Origin: Pseudomonas mucidolens
GTDB taxonomy: Bacteria; Pseudomonadota; Gammaproteobacteria; Pseudomonadales; Pseudomonadaceae
Direction of reading: 5' to 3'
NCBI RefSeq assembly: GCF_900106045.1
Contig: NZ_LT629802.1
Coordinates: 372,001-436,000 of the forward strand
DNA: 64,000 nucleotides
The first letter of the stretch is position 1. Each line of letters starts with the position of its first letter. The notes beneath the pieces were generated by a model. It searched no databases and was not told the origin of the DNA. It was given only the letters and a program-made list of their open reading frames with translations. Made by a program: the position numbers and the translations under genes. Of this stretch, positions 15,693-24,027 are shown piece after piece.

Positions 15693-16472
15693 ATGAGCAA
15701 CATGAACCACGAGCGTGTCCTCAGTGTTCATCACTGGAACGACACTCTGTTCAGCTTCAAGTGCACCCGCGATCCGGGCCTGCGCTTTGAGAACGGTCAG
15801 TTCGTGATGATCGGCCTGCAGCAGCCCAACGGCCGCCCGCTCATGCGCGCCTACTCCATTGCCAGCCCTAACTGGGAAGAGCATCTGGAGTTTTTCAGCA
15901 TCAAGGTGCCGGATGGCCCGCTGACTTCCCAATTGCAGCACTTGAAGGAAGGCGACGAGATCATCATCAGCAAAAAACCGACCGGTACTCTGGTGCTGGA
16001 CGATCTGAAGCCGGGCAAACATCTGTACCTGCTCAGCACCGGTACCGGCCTGGCGCCGTTCATGAGCGTGATCCAGGATCCGGAAACCTACGAGCGTTTC
16101 GAAAAGGTGATCCTGTGCCACGGCGTGCGTTACGTCAACGAAGTCGCCTACCGCGAGTTCATCACCGAGCACCTGCCGCAGAACGAGTTCTTCGGCGAGG
16201 CCCTGCGTGACAAGTTGATCTACTACCCGACCGTGACGCGTGAACCGTTCGAGAACGAAGGCCGGCTGACCGACCTGATGCGCAGCGGCAAGCTGTTCAG
16301 CGATATCGGCCTGCCGCCGATCAATCCCGAGGATGACCGCGCCATGCTGTGCGGCAGTCCGAGCATGCTCGATGAAACCAGTGAAGTGTTGAACAGCTTC
16401 GGCCTGAAGGTTTCGCCGCGGATGCGTGAGCCGGGTGATTACCTGATCGAGCGAGCGTTCGTCGAGAAATAA
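15693..16472 (+). CDS. fpr: Ferredoxin-NADP+ reductase
   Basis: 259 residues from ATG 15693 (CCAGGAG at 15677-15683). It is the small FAD enzyme of subclass I that passes electrons between NADPH and ferredoxin/flavodoxin. FAD-binding R-A-Y-S is at residues 52-55, and the NADP-binding S-T-G-T-G-L-A-P-F is near residue 111-119. The C-terminus ends V-E-K, typical of bacterial Fpr rather than the plastid aromatic end. Divergent from its activator finR. A REPIN follows 12 bases after the stop codon. Confidence 0.96.
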   Translation: MSNMNHERVLSVHHWNDTLFSFKCTRDPGLRFENGQFVMIGLQQPNGRPLMRAYSIASPNWEEHLEFFSIKVPDGPLTSQLQHLKEGDEIIISKKPTGTLVLDDLKPGKHLYLLSTGTGLAPFMSVIQDPETYERFEKVILCHGVRYVNEVAYREFITEHLPQNEFFGEALRDKLIYYPTVTREPFENEGRLTDLMRSGKLFSDIGLPPINPEDDRAMLCGSPSMLDETSEVLNSFGLKVSPRMREPGDYLIERAFVEK

Positions 16473-16484
16473 CATCGGTATTTT

Positions 16485-16582
16485 GTAGGCGCGAGCTTGC
16501 TCGCGAAGAACGCCAACGTTGACGCGGGTGTCCAGGATGAACGCGGCAACTTGATATTTTTCGCGAGCAAGCTCGCTCCTAC
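16485..16582. repeat. REPIN (inverted REP pair), solitary
   Basis: GTAGGCGCGAGCTTGCTCGC at the left and its complement-like GCGAGCAAGCTCGCTCCTAC at the right, 98 bp in total. The middle differs from the loops of the other REPINs in this window. It lies between the convergent stops of fpr and trmO. Confidence 0.9.
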
Positions 16583-16585
16583 AGT

Positions 16586-17284
16586 TCAACGCCGCGCAGC
16601 GATCACTTCCAGCACACAAATCATCCCAGCCTCGGGATAATGCCAACGCACATCTACATCCCAGAACTGCGCGCCATATTCGCGTTCAGGCCCGGGCGTC
16701 TGGTACGCCGGCCGCGGATCCTGTGCCAGGCACTGTTCAATCAGCTCCACCAACGGCTCGCCAAGACGCTGAGCATGGGTGTGAGCCTGTTTCAGGGCGG
16801 TCTTCAGCCACTGCACGGGAATCCGTGTCGGCGCGGCGCTGGCAATGCGATTGGTCGCGCTATCGATGATATCGGCGTACGGCACATACGGCTTGATATC
16901 GAGAATCGGCGTGCCATCGAGCAAATCGATCCCGGAAACCCACAGCCGGCCGGCTTCTACCTTGTCCAGCTTCACCACCGATTGGCCAATGCCGTTCGGG
17001 CGATGGGTGGCGCGGGTGGCAAACACACCCATGGACTGGTTGCCGCCCAGGCGCGGCGGACGCACCCTCAATCGCGGTTTGTCTTCCAAGGCCTGATGGA
17101 ACAGAAACAGCAGCCACACATGGCTGACCTGCTCCAGGCCCTCGACCGCCTCGCTTTGATCGAACGGTGCCACCAGTTCCAGCACGCCACGGGCAGCGGG
17201 CGCCAGTTGCGGCTGGCGCGGGATGGCGAACTTCTCCTTGAAGCAGGAGCGCACGAAGCCGATGGGGGAAACGTTGTAACTCAT
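16586..17284 (-). CDS. trmO: tRNA (N6-threonylcarbamoyl-A37) methyltransferase TrmO
   Basis: 232 residues. TrmO (TsaA/YaeB family) adds an N6-methyl group to ct6A/t6A37 of tRNA-Thr using SAM. N-terminal P-I-G-F-V-R-S-C-F and central R-A-T-H-R-P-N-G-I-G-Q-S-V-V-K-L are diagnostic, followed by G-I-D-L-L-D-G-T-P-I-L-D-I-K-P-Y. The C-terminal extension is the usual one for proteobacterial TrmO. Its ATG lies three bases from the stop codon of the DUF1456 gene, so the two are probably co-transcribed. Confidence 0.92.
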   Translation of the reverse strand: MSYNVSPIGFVRSCFKEKFAIPRQPQLAPAARGVLELVAPFDQSEAVEGLEQVSHVWLLFLFHQALEDKPRLRVRPPRLGGNQSMGVFATRATHRPNGIGQSVVKLDKVEAGRLWVSGIDLLDGTPILDIKPYVPYADIIDSATNRIASAAPTRIPVQWLKTALKQAHTHAQRLGEPLVELIEQCLAQDPRPAYQTPGPEREYGAQFWDVDVRWHYPEAGMICVLEVIAARR

Positions 17285-17287
17285 GGC

Positions 17288-17749
17288 TTACGCACGAACC
17301 CGCAGCGTCAGCCCCTTGAGGAAGTTACGCAGCAACTGGTCGCCACAGGTGCGGTAGTTGGTGTGGCCGAACTTTCGAAACAGCGCGCTCAGTTCAGGCT
17401 TGGACACCGGGAACTCGGCTGCCTTGAGGATGGCGTGCATGTCGTCTTCCTTGAGTTCGAAGGCCACCCGCAGTTTCTTGAGGATGATGTTGTTGGTCAC
17501 GGGCGTTTCAATCGGCTGCGGTGGACGGCTTTCGTCCTTGCCGCGCTTGAAGATCACCAGGCCATCGAGGAAATGCGCCATGACGTCGTCAGGGCAAAAT
17601 ACAAAACCTTCTTCCTCGTCCTTCTTGAGGTAGGTCAGCAGGTCGTCCTTGGTGACTTCCATGCCGCCGAGCTTGATGATCTCGACCATCTTGTTGTCAC
17701 TGATGTCGAGCATGTAGCGCACGCTGCGCAGTACGTCGTTGTGAATCAT
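17288..17749 (-). CDS. DUF1456 (YehS-like) protein
   Basis: 153 residues from ATG 17749 (AGGA in the right place); the open frame extends upstream but lacks a ribosome site and does not resemble the family. It has two repeated halves of about 70 residues, each with the pattern N-x-x-L-x-x-h-R-x-h-h-x-h-x-D (N-D-V-L-R-S-V-R-Y-M-L-D and N-I-I-L-K-K-L-R-V-A-F-E-L). The family is widespread in gamma-proteobacteria and has no proven function. It is probably soluble. Confidence 0.85.
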   Translation of the reverse strand: MIHNDVLRSVRYMLDISDNKMVEIIKLGGMEVTKDDLLTYLKKDEEEGFVFCPDDVMAHFLDGLVIFKRGKDESRPPQPIETPVTNNIILKKLRVAFELKEDDMHAILKAAEFPVSKPELSALFRKFGHTNYRTCGDQLLRNFLKGLTLRVRA

Positions 17750-17814
17750 TTGGGCAATCCTGGTATTCAGCTGTGGACACCGCCCGAAGAGGCGATGTCG
17801 AGAGATAGAGCGAG

Positions 17815-18525
17815 TTAGAACTTTTCTTTGCCGGACAGATAACGCCATTGGCCCAGCGGCACTTTCCCGATGGAGACGCCGCCAATGCGGATGCGTCGAA
17901 TGGCAACGACCTTCAAGCCAATGGCTTCACAGAACAGGGCAATCACACCCGGCTGCGGATTTTTCAAGGCAAAGCGCAGGCGGTTCTCGTTTTGCCAGCT
18001 GGCTTTCACCGCCGGCAGCTCGCGGCCTTTGTACATCAGGCCGTGGGCGAGACGGTTGAGGCCGTGTTCCGCCACATCGCCGGACACTTCGACGATGTAT
18101 TCCTGCTCGATCTTGGCGGCGTCGGCCGTCAGCTTGCGCAGGATTTTCCAGTCCTGGGTAAACACCAACAACCCGCTGGCCTTGGCTTGCAGGTCGGCGC
18201 TGGCGGTCAGTCGCAGGAAATGGCCTTTGAGCGGGCGCTTGCTGAAGCGATGTTCCGGCGACAAGGTTTCGGCGCTCAAGGATTGCATCGCGCTCTCGAT
18301 ATCCATTCCTGCGGGTGCATTCAACAGGATAGTCACAGGTTCGGGAGGCGTGGCCTTGGCGTCTGGATCAAGTTCGACTTTTTGTGTCGAGACCTTGAAC
18401 TGTGGCTCGTCGATCACTTCTCCATCCACCGAGACCCAGCCACCTTCGATGAACAGCTCGGCCTCCCGACGGGAGCAGCCGACCAGCTCGATGAGGCGTT
18501 TGGAAAGGCGTATGGGGTCAGTCAT
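17815..18525 (-). CDS. Pseudouridine synthase-like protein (RluF/RsuA family), catalytic Asp apparently replaced
   Basis: 236 residues: an S4 RNA-binding domain (about residues 5-50; R-L-S-K-R-L-I-E-L-V-G-C-S-R-R-E-A) and an RsuA/RluF-like catalytic fold (about 65-230). The family's usual G-R-L-D-x-x-S/T-x-G-L-L is here A-D-L-Q-A-K-A-S-G-L-L, so the expected catalytic Asp aligns with Gln113. The N-K-P-x-G motif is likewise N-A-P-A-G. Downstream motifs (T-Q-D-W, Y-I-V-E-V-S-G, I-G-G-V-S-I-G) are retained. It may bind structured RNA without making pseudouridine, or use another residue. I judge family membership secure and activity uncertain. Confidence 0.8.
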   Translation of the reverse strand: MTDPIRLSKRLIELVGCSRREAELFIEGGWVSVDGEVIDEPQFKVSTQKVELDPDAKATPPEPVTILLNAPAGMDIESAMQSLSAETLSPEHRFSKRPLKGHFLRLTASADLQAKASGLLVFTQDWKILRKLTADAAKIEQEYIVEVSGDVAEHGLNRLAHGLMYKGRELPAVKASWQNENRLRFALKNPQPGVIALFCEAIGLKVVAIRRIRIGGVSIGKVPLGQWRYLSGKEKF

Positions 18526-18597
18526 GACAAGGGCCGTAACAAAAAGGGGGCAGCTATTGTACCTGTGTGGAGTCGGTTAAGCCCGGCTCCATTTCGT

Positions 18598-19071
18598 TTA
18601 GCCGCGTTGCGTTTGCACCCGCTCCTGGCGCAAGCGCATGTGCAATAACGGATAAGGTTGACCCATGCCGTCATGCTCCGTACGCCCGATCACTTCAAAA
18701 CCTTGCTTGAGATAGAAACCCAGGGCTTGCGGGTTCTGTTCGTTGACGTCCAGTTCGTCGGCGTTCATGCAGTCAACCGCATAACGCAGCAACTGCCGCC
18801 CCAGGCCCTGGCCCCGGTGTTGCGGGTCGATGAACAACATTTCGACCTTGCCCGCGGCGACGCCGGCAAACCCGGTAATACGTTGGCGTGAGTCCTTGGT
18901 ACAAATCAGCATCACCGCGTCCAGATAGCGGGTCAGCACCCGGTTTCTCAACAACTCGATGTAACTTTCTGGCAAAAAGTCATGGGTGGCCCGGACCGAG
19001 GTCTCCCAGATGCGGGTCAATTCCGGATAATCGCTGCTTTTGGGGGTGTGGATAACCGAATGCTGTTCCAT
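18598..19071 (-). CDS. GNAT-family N-acetyltransferase
   Basis: 157 residues with AAGGAG before the ATG. It carries the acetyl-CoA-binding signature L-F-I-D-P-Q-H-R-G-Q-G-L-G-R-Q-L-L (about residues 88-104) and the C-terminal N-E-Q-N-P-Q-A-L-G-F-Y-L-K-Q-G-F-E. N-terminal T-R-I-W-E-T-S-V-R-A-T-H-D-F-L resembles E. coli YjaB/PhnO-like enzymes. The substrate cannot be deduced. It lies downstream of rimO on the same strand but is separated from it by a terminator. Confidence 0.85.
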   Translation of the reverse strand: MEQHSVIHTPKSSDYPELTRIWETSVRATHDFLPESYIELLRNRVLTRYLDAVMLICTKDSRQRITGFAGVAAGKVEMLFIDPQHRGQGLGRQLLRYAVDCMNADELDVNEQNPQALGFYLKQGFEVIGRTEHDGMGQPYPLLHMRLRQERVQTQRG

Positions 19072-19111
19072 GTCCGCGGCTCCTTGCTGCTGCTGGGCAA
19101 ACGATAGACCT

Positions 19112-19150
19112 AAAAAAGCCCCGCATCTTGTTCGGAAGCAGGGCTTTTCC
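19112..19150 (-). terminator. Intrinsic terminator of rimO
   Basis: Read on the minus strand: GAAAAGCCCTGC-N-GCGGGGCTTTTTTA, a G/C stem with T run directly after the rimO stop codon. Confidence 0.85.
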
Positions 19151-19163
19151 AGTTTTTTACCGC

Positions 19164-20504
19164 TTAATCGCGTTTTTGCGCCCAGAGGTCGTATTCATCG
19201 GCGTCAGTCACCGTACACCAGACCTTGTCGCCGGGCTTGAGACCGCTGGCGTCGTCGATAAACACGTTACCGTCAATCTCCGGGGCATCAAAGAAGCAAC
19301 GGCCCACCGCGCCTTGCTCATCGATTTCATCGATCAGCACTTCGATTTCCTTGCCGATGCGCAGTTGCAGGCGTGCCGAGCTGATGGCTTGTTGATGGGC
19401 CATGAAACGCTCCCAACGCTCTTGCTTGACGTCATCCGGGACCACCGCGGCGTCCAGCAGGTTGGCCGGGGCGCCTTCCACCGGCGAGTACTGGAAGCAG
19501 CCAACACGGTCCAACTGGGCTTCGGTCAGCCAGTCCAGCAGGTACTGGAAGTCTTCTTCGGTTTCGCCGGGGAAGCCGACGATGAAGGTCGAACGGATGA
19601 TCAGCTCCGGGCAGATCTGGCGCCAGTTCTTGATCCGCGCCAGGGTTTTGTCTTCGAAGGCCGGGCGTTTCATCGCCTTGAGCACTTTCGGGCTGGCATG
19701 CTGGAACGGAATGTCCAGGTACGGCAGGATCTTGCCAGCGGCCATCAACGGGATCAGTTCGTCGACGTGCGGGTACGGGTAAACGTAGTGCAGACGTACC
19801 CACACACCGAGGCTGCTCAGGGCTTCGCAGAGTTCGGTCATACGGGTTTTCACCGGCGCGCCGTTCCAGAAGCCGGTGCGGTATTTGACGTCGACGCCAT
19901 AGGCGCTGGCGTCCTGGGAAATCACCAACAGCTCTTTGACGCCGGACTTGACCAGGCGCTGGGCCTCGTCCAGCACGTCGCCCACCGGGCGGCTGACCAG
20001 CTTGCCGCGCATCGACGGAATGATGCAGAAGCTGCAGCTGTGGTTGCAGCCTTCGGAAATCTTCAGGTACGCATAATGGCGCGGCGTCAGCTTGATGCCT
20101 TGTGGCGGCACCAGATCGATCAACGGGTTGTGATCCTGGCGTGGTGGCACCACTTCGTGCACGGCATTGACCACTTGCTCGTACTGCTGCGGGCCGGTGA
20201 CGGCCAGCACGCTGGGGTGTACGTTGCGGATATTGCCTTCCTCCACGCCCATGCAGCCGGTCACGATGACCTTGCCGTTTTCCTTGATGGCTTCGCCGAT
20301 CACTTCCAGCGACTCCGCCTTGGCCGAATCGATGAAACCGCAGGTGTTGACCACCACCACATCGGCGTCCTGGTAGGTGGACACGACGTCATACCCTTCC
20401 ATGCGCAGTTGCGTCAGGATGCGTTCGGAGTCGACCAGAGCCTTCGGGCAACCCAGGGATACAAAGCCAACCTTGGGGTTGGCTTTTGCGATGGTGGTGG
20501 ACAT
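19164..20504 (-). CDS. rimO: Ribosomal protein S12 methylthiotransferase
   Basis: 446 residues from ATG 20504, preceded by GAGG; the upstream in-frame extension is junk-like. RimO adds a methylthio group to Asp88/89 of ribosomal protein S12. Cys19, Cys55 and Cys84 hold the auxiliary cluster, and the radical-SAM motif C-N-H-S-C-S-F-C is at residues 153-160. A C-terminal TRAM domain is present (about residues 380-446). A G/C hairpin lies just upstream of the ribosome site. Confidence 0.97.
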   Translation of the reverse strand: MSTTIAKANPKVGFVSLGCPKALVDSERILTQLRMEGYDVVSTYQDADVVVVNTCGFIDSAKAESLEVIGEAIKENGKVIVTGCMGVEEGNIRNVHPSVLAVTGPQQYEQVVNAVHEVVPPRQDHNPLIDLVPPQGIKLTPRHYAYLKISEGCNHSCSFCIIPSMRGKLVSRPVGDVLDEAQRLVKSGVKELLVISQDASAYGVDVKYRTGFWNGAPVKTRMTELCEALSSLGVWVRLHYVYPYPHVDELIPLMAAGKILPYLDIPFQHASPKVLKAMKRPAFEDKTLARIKNWRQICPELIIRSTFIVGFPGETEEDFQYLLDWLTEAQLDRVGCFQYSPVEGAPANLLDAAVVPDDVKQERWERFMAHQQAISSARLQLRIGKEIEVLIDEIDEQGAVGRCFFDAPEIDGNVFIDDASGLKPGDKVWCTVTDADEYDLWAQKRD

Positions 20505-20806
20505 GTCTAACCTCGGTATTGAATGACGCCGCCTGTCGTGCACGAACAGGCGGCGGACGGGCACTTGGCGTGCCTCTGATCAAAAAGTGCGCAATTCTAG
20601 CGACGGCAGCCGTACTTGACCAGCTTTATGCAGGGAAAAACGACGAATGCTGCGTTATGCTTCGCGCCGCGGTACCAGGCGAATGCTATTGGTCAACAGT
20701 TCAACTGTTACTAGAAGTAAAGCAGTGCATGCTGTGGACCGCTCCGGCGCTCGTTCGCGGACGCGTTGTGTATATCGGGCCTCAGGGCAAAGGGCGGGAG
20801 TGGTAG
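20505..20806. other. Intergenic region between rimO and kup
   Basis: 302 bases between two divergent genes, so it must hold both promoters. I see no convincing ORF. It contains the rimO-leader hairpin at 20527-20555. Close to the kup start is GGGAG, which may serve as its ribosome site. I found no obvious operator. Confidence 0.5.
20527..20555 (-). promoter_or_regulatory. Hairpin in the rimO 5' leader
   Basis: CGCCGCCTGT and ACAGGCGGCG form a perfect 10-bp stem with a nine-base loop. It ends about 23 bases before the rimO ATG, immediately ahead of the Shine-Dalgarno. No T run follows, so it is not an intrinsic terminator. It could influence RNA stability or translation. Confidence 0.5.
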
Positions 20807-22708
20807 ATGGGTCAGGCAAGCAGTCAGGCAACAAGTGCCGAGCATTCCAGTGCAAGGCCGATCGGCATGCTGGTGGCAGCCGTCGGGGTGGTCTACGGCG
20901 ATATCGGCACCAGCCCGCTCTACACCCTCAAAGAGGTGTTTTCCGGTGGTTACGGGGTTCAGGTCAACCATGACGGCGTGCTGGGGATCCTGGCGCTGAT
21001 CTTCTGGTCATTGATCTGGGTGGTCTCGATCAAATACATGCTGTTCGTGCTGCGTGCTGATAACCAGGGCGAAGGCGGCATCATGGCCCTGACAGCGCTG
21101 GCCCGCAGGGCGGCGGGCAATCACCCGCGTTTGCGGGGTTTTCTGGTGGTCTGCGGTTTGTGCGGAGCGGCGCTGTTTTACGGCGACAGCATGATCACCC
21201 CGGCGATTTCCGTGTTGTCGGCGATTGAAGGCCTGGAGCTGGCGTTCGACGGCCTGGAGCGTTGGGTGGTGCCCGTGGCGCTGGTAGTGCTGGTGGCGCT
21301 GTTCCTGATCCAGAAGCACGGCACTGACAATATCGGCAAGTTGTTCGGGCCCGTGATGGTGATCTGGTTCCTGGTGCTGGCTGGGCTCGGGGTTCGCGGC
21401 ATCCTCGCGCATCCCGAAGTGTTGAGCGCGGTTAACCCGGTCTGGGCGGTGCGTTTCTTCGTGGTGCACCCGGGGATCGGCGTGGCCATCCTCGGTGCCG
21501 TGGTGCTCGCGCTGACCGGTGCCGAGGCGCTGTACGCGGACATGGGGCACTTCGGCCGCAAGCCGATCGCCCGTGCCTGGTTCCTGCTGGTGTTACCGGC
21601 ATTGATGCTCAATTACTTCGGGCAGGGCGCGCTGTTGCTGGGAGACCCGCAAGCTGCGCGCAACCCGTTCTACCTGCTGGCGCCGAGCTGGGCGCTGCTG
21701 CCATTGGTGGTGCTGTCGACGCTGGCGACGGTGATCGCCTCTCAGGCCGTGATCTCCGGTGCGTTCTCGCTGACCCGCCAGGCAATCCAGCTCGGTTACA
21801 TCCCGCGTATGCACATTCAGCACACCTCCAGTGCCGAGCAGGGCCAGATCTATATCGGCGCGGTGAACTGGTCGCTGATGGTCGGCGTGATTCTGCTGGT
21901 GCTGGGTTTCGAGTCCTCGGGCGCGCTGGCGTCGGCCTACGGCGTGGCGGTAACCGGGACCATGCTGATGACGACTATTCTGGTTTCGGCCGTGATGTTG
22001 CTGTTGTGGAAATGGCCTCCGGTACTGGCGGTGCCGGTGCTGCTGGGTTTCCTGCTGGTGGATGCGCTGTTTTTCGCCGCCAACGCACCAAAGGTTGTGC
22101 AGGGTGGCGCCTTTCCAGTGCTGGCGGGGATTGTACTGTTTGTATTGATGACCACCTGGAAGCGCGGCAAACAGTTATTGGTGGACCGTCTGGATGAAGG
22201 TGGCCTACCGTTGCTGGTCTTTATCGGCAGCATCCGTCTACAGCCTCCGCACCGTGTGCAGGGTACTGCTGTATTCCTCACCGCACGGCCGGATGCGGTG
22301 CCCCATGCCTTGTTGCACAACTTGTTGCATAACCAGGTGCTGCACGAGCAAGTCGTGTTGCTGACGGTGGTCTACGAAGACATTCCGCGCGTCCCCGCCG
22401 AGCGGTGTTTCGAGGTCGACGCGTACGGTGAAGGTTTCTTCCGGGTGGTCCTGCACTTTGGTTTTACCGATGAGCCGGATGTGCCGCAAGCGCTGAAATT
22501 GTGTCATCTGGACGAGCTGGATTTCACACCGATGCGTACCACCTACTTCCTCAGCCGCGAGACGGTCATCGCTTCCAAGCTCGAAGGCATGGCGCGCTGG
22601 CGGGAAGGGTTGTTCGGGTTCATGCTCAAGAATGCCAACGGCAACCTGCGTTTCTTCAAGTTGCCGGTGAATCGGGTGATCGAGTTGGGTACGCAGGTAG
22701 AAATGTAG
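20807..22708 (+). CDS. kup: Kup-type potassium uptake protein
   Basis: 633 residues. It has a short polar N-terminus, about 12 transmembrane helices (residues 25-450) and a cytoplasmic C-terminal domain of about 180 residues, the normal design. Kup is a K+/H+ symporter. Diagnostic sequences: [14 protein letters not shown] near residue 25, and [17 protein letters not shown] in helix 3. It is a single gene with its own promoter region and a hairpin terminator. Confidence 0.96.
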   Translation: MGQASSQATSAEHSSARPIGMLVAAVGVVYGDIGTSPLYTLKEVFSGGYGVQVNHDGVLGILALIFWSLIWVVSIKYMLFVLRADNQGEGGIMALTALARRAAGNHPRLRGFLVVCGLCGAALFYGDSMITPAISVLSAIEGLELAFDGLERWVVPVALVVLVALFLIQKHGTDNIGKLFGPVMVIWFLVLAGLGVRGILAHPEVLSAVNPVWAVRFFVVHPGIGVAILGAVVLALTGAEALYADMGHFGRKPIARAWFLLVLPALMLNYFGQGALLLGDPQAARNPFYLLAPSWALLPLVVLSTLATVIASQAVISGAFSLTRQAIQLGYIPRMHIQHTSSAEQGQIYIGAVNWSLMVGVILLVLGFESSGALASAYGVAVTGTMLMTTILVSAVMLLLWKWPPVLAVPVLLGFLLVDALFFAANAPKVVQGGAFPVLAGIVLFVLMTTWKRGKQLLVDRLDEGGLPLLVFIGSIRLQPPHRVQGTAVFLTARPDAVPHALLHNLLHNQVLHEQVVLLTVVYEDIPRVPAERCFEVDAYGEGFFRVVLHFGFTDEPDVPQALKLCHLDELDFTPMRTTYFLSRETVIASKLEGMARWREGLFGFMLKNANGNLRFFKLPVNRVIELGTQVEM

Positions 22709-22720
22709 GGAGCAGCCTCA

Positions 22721-22775
22721 AGCGGCAAGCGCAGAGATGCTCTTCTCTGCTTGCCGCTGCTTCACTGCCTTTTTT
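22721..22775. terminator. Intrinsic terminator between kup and acvB
   Basis: AGCGGCAAGC...GCTTGCCGCT stem, extended by CAGAGA/TCTCTG, then a T run at 22770-22775 after a short gap. It lies in the convergent space of the two genes. Confidence 0.7.
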
Positions 22776-24027
22776 CGATAATGTCCACGAGCCGCTTGGC
22801 CAGCGCCGGGTAATTTTCATCGAAGTGATGGCCGCCGGGCAGCTTCAGGGTTTCGCCCACCACAGTCGTGTCGGTGCAACCGCTCTCGTCGGCTTCTTCC
22901 GCGCCATAGATGCACACCACTTTGGTCGCCGGCAGCTTGGCCATTTCCGGACCGGTGGCGGCTTCCTTGCCGGCGTTGCCCAGCCAGCCTTCGACTTCGA
23001 TCTCAAAGCTGCCGGTGCGGGCAAAGGCCAGTAGGATGATTGCATTGACGCGCTGCTGTTCGGTTTCCGGCAGGCGGTTGTAGATGGCCGGCAGAACGTC
23101 GGCACCGAACGAATAACCGGTCAGTACGAAGCGTTTGGTGCCCCATTTCTGCCGATAGTGTTGCATCAGTTCGGTCAGGTCTTTCGCGCTTTGTTCCGGG
23201 GACTTGTGCTGCCAGTAATAGCGCAGGGTGTCGATGCCGACGACCGGGTAGCCAATCTTGGCCATTTCCCCGGCCACGTCGCGGTCCAGGTCACGCCAGC
23301 CACCGTCGCCGGAAAGAAACAGGGTCACGGTGTCCCTGGCTTCGCCCGCTGGCACTTCCACCACCGGGATCGCCAGGCCGCCGTTGTCCGAACCGAGCAA
23401 TTGTTTGCGCAACTCGTTGTTCAGCACCTGCGGATAGTGAATGTCATAGTCGCTGATGCTGGTGGTTGCGCCCGGCGTATCCCGTACGAAGCTGGCACTT
23501 TCGTCGTCAGGGTTATCGTTCCACGCCACCAGCCAATGGCCGTGGGCTGCGGTTTTTGGCAAAGGGTCCGCGCAGCCTTCCTGCGCCAGGGTGAAACCGA
23601 CCGAGATCGCGGTGGCGTTGTCGTCGGTTTGCGCCGCCAGCCAGCGCCAGGCCAGCGTGGCGCCGGCGCCGATACCGCTGACGAGGGTGGCCGGACTTTC
23701 GAGTTGGCCAAGGGCGGTGTGCAAGGCTTGCTCCTGCAGTTTGCAATCGCCCTTGGGCAGAATCACCTGCACGATTTGCGCGGCAGCGCCCTGGCTGAGG
23801 GCAATCAATTGATTGTCGCTCAACGGCACGTCAGGCATTACCGCTACGGCCACCCGGGCTTTGACCGTGTTGCCGGGAGTGACGCGTGTCAGCACCGAAC
23901 CATCGGCCTGGGGCAGTTGCTCCAGGACCGGCAGTGGCGCGGGGCGATTCCAGTACCAGTAGCCGCCAGCCAGAATCAGGACCAGCAGCACCAATGCCAA
24001 TACATACCGCCAGGCGCGTCGAATCAT
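22762..24027 (-). CDS. VirJ/AcvB-family periplasmic hydrolase (probable aminoacyl-phosphatidylglycerol hydrolase)
   Basis: 421 residues: one N-terminal membrane segment/signal (residues 7-24), a degenerate first half, and an alpha/beta-hydrolase VirJ domain with nucleophile motif G-Y-S-F-G around residues 303-307. Late Asp/His candidates include P-G-G-H-H-F. Agrobacterium AcvB and P. aeruginosa PA0919 remove amino acids from lysyl- or alanyl-phosphatidylglycerol. Its ATG overlaps the mprF stop codon (TGATG), so synthase and hydrolase are translationally coupled. That fits a pair that makes and trims aminoacylated lipid in opposite leaflets. Confidence 0.85.
   Translation of the reverse strand: MIRRAWRYVLALVLLVLILAGGYWYWNRPAPLPVLEQLPQADGSVLTRVTPGNTVKARVAVAVMPDVPLSDNQLIALSQGAAAQIVQVILPKGDCKLQEQALHTALGQLESPATLVSGIGAGATLAWRWLAAQTDDNATAISVGFTLAQEGCADPLPKTAAHGHWLVAWNDNPDDESASFVRDTPGATTSISDYDIHYPQVLNNELRKQLLGSDNGGLAIPVVEVPAGEARDTVTLFLSGDGGWRDLDRDVAGEMAKIGYPVVGIDTLRYYWQHKSPEQSAKDLTELMQHYRQKWGTKRFVLTGYSFGADVLPAIYNRLPETEQQRVNAIILLAFARTGSFEIEVEGWLGNAGKEAATGPEMAKLPATKVVCIYGAEEADESGCTDTTVVGETLKLPGGHHFDENYPALAKRLVDIIEKRQ

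Noticed and set aside
16640-17818. 392-codon plus-strand frame across trmO and the DUF1456 gene
   Set aside because: Covers two well-supported minus-strand genes and has a His/Gln/Arg-rich composition typical of antisense frames.
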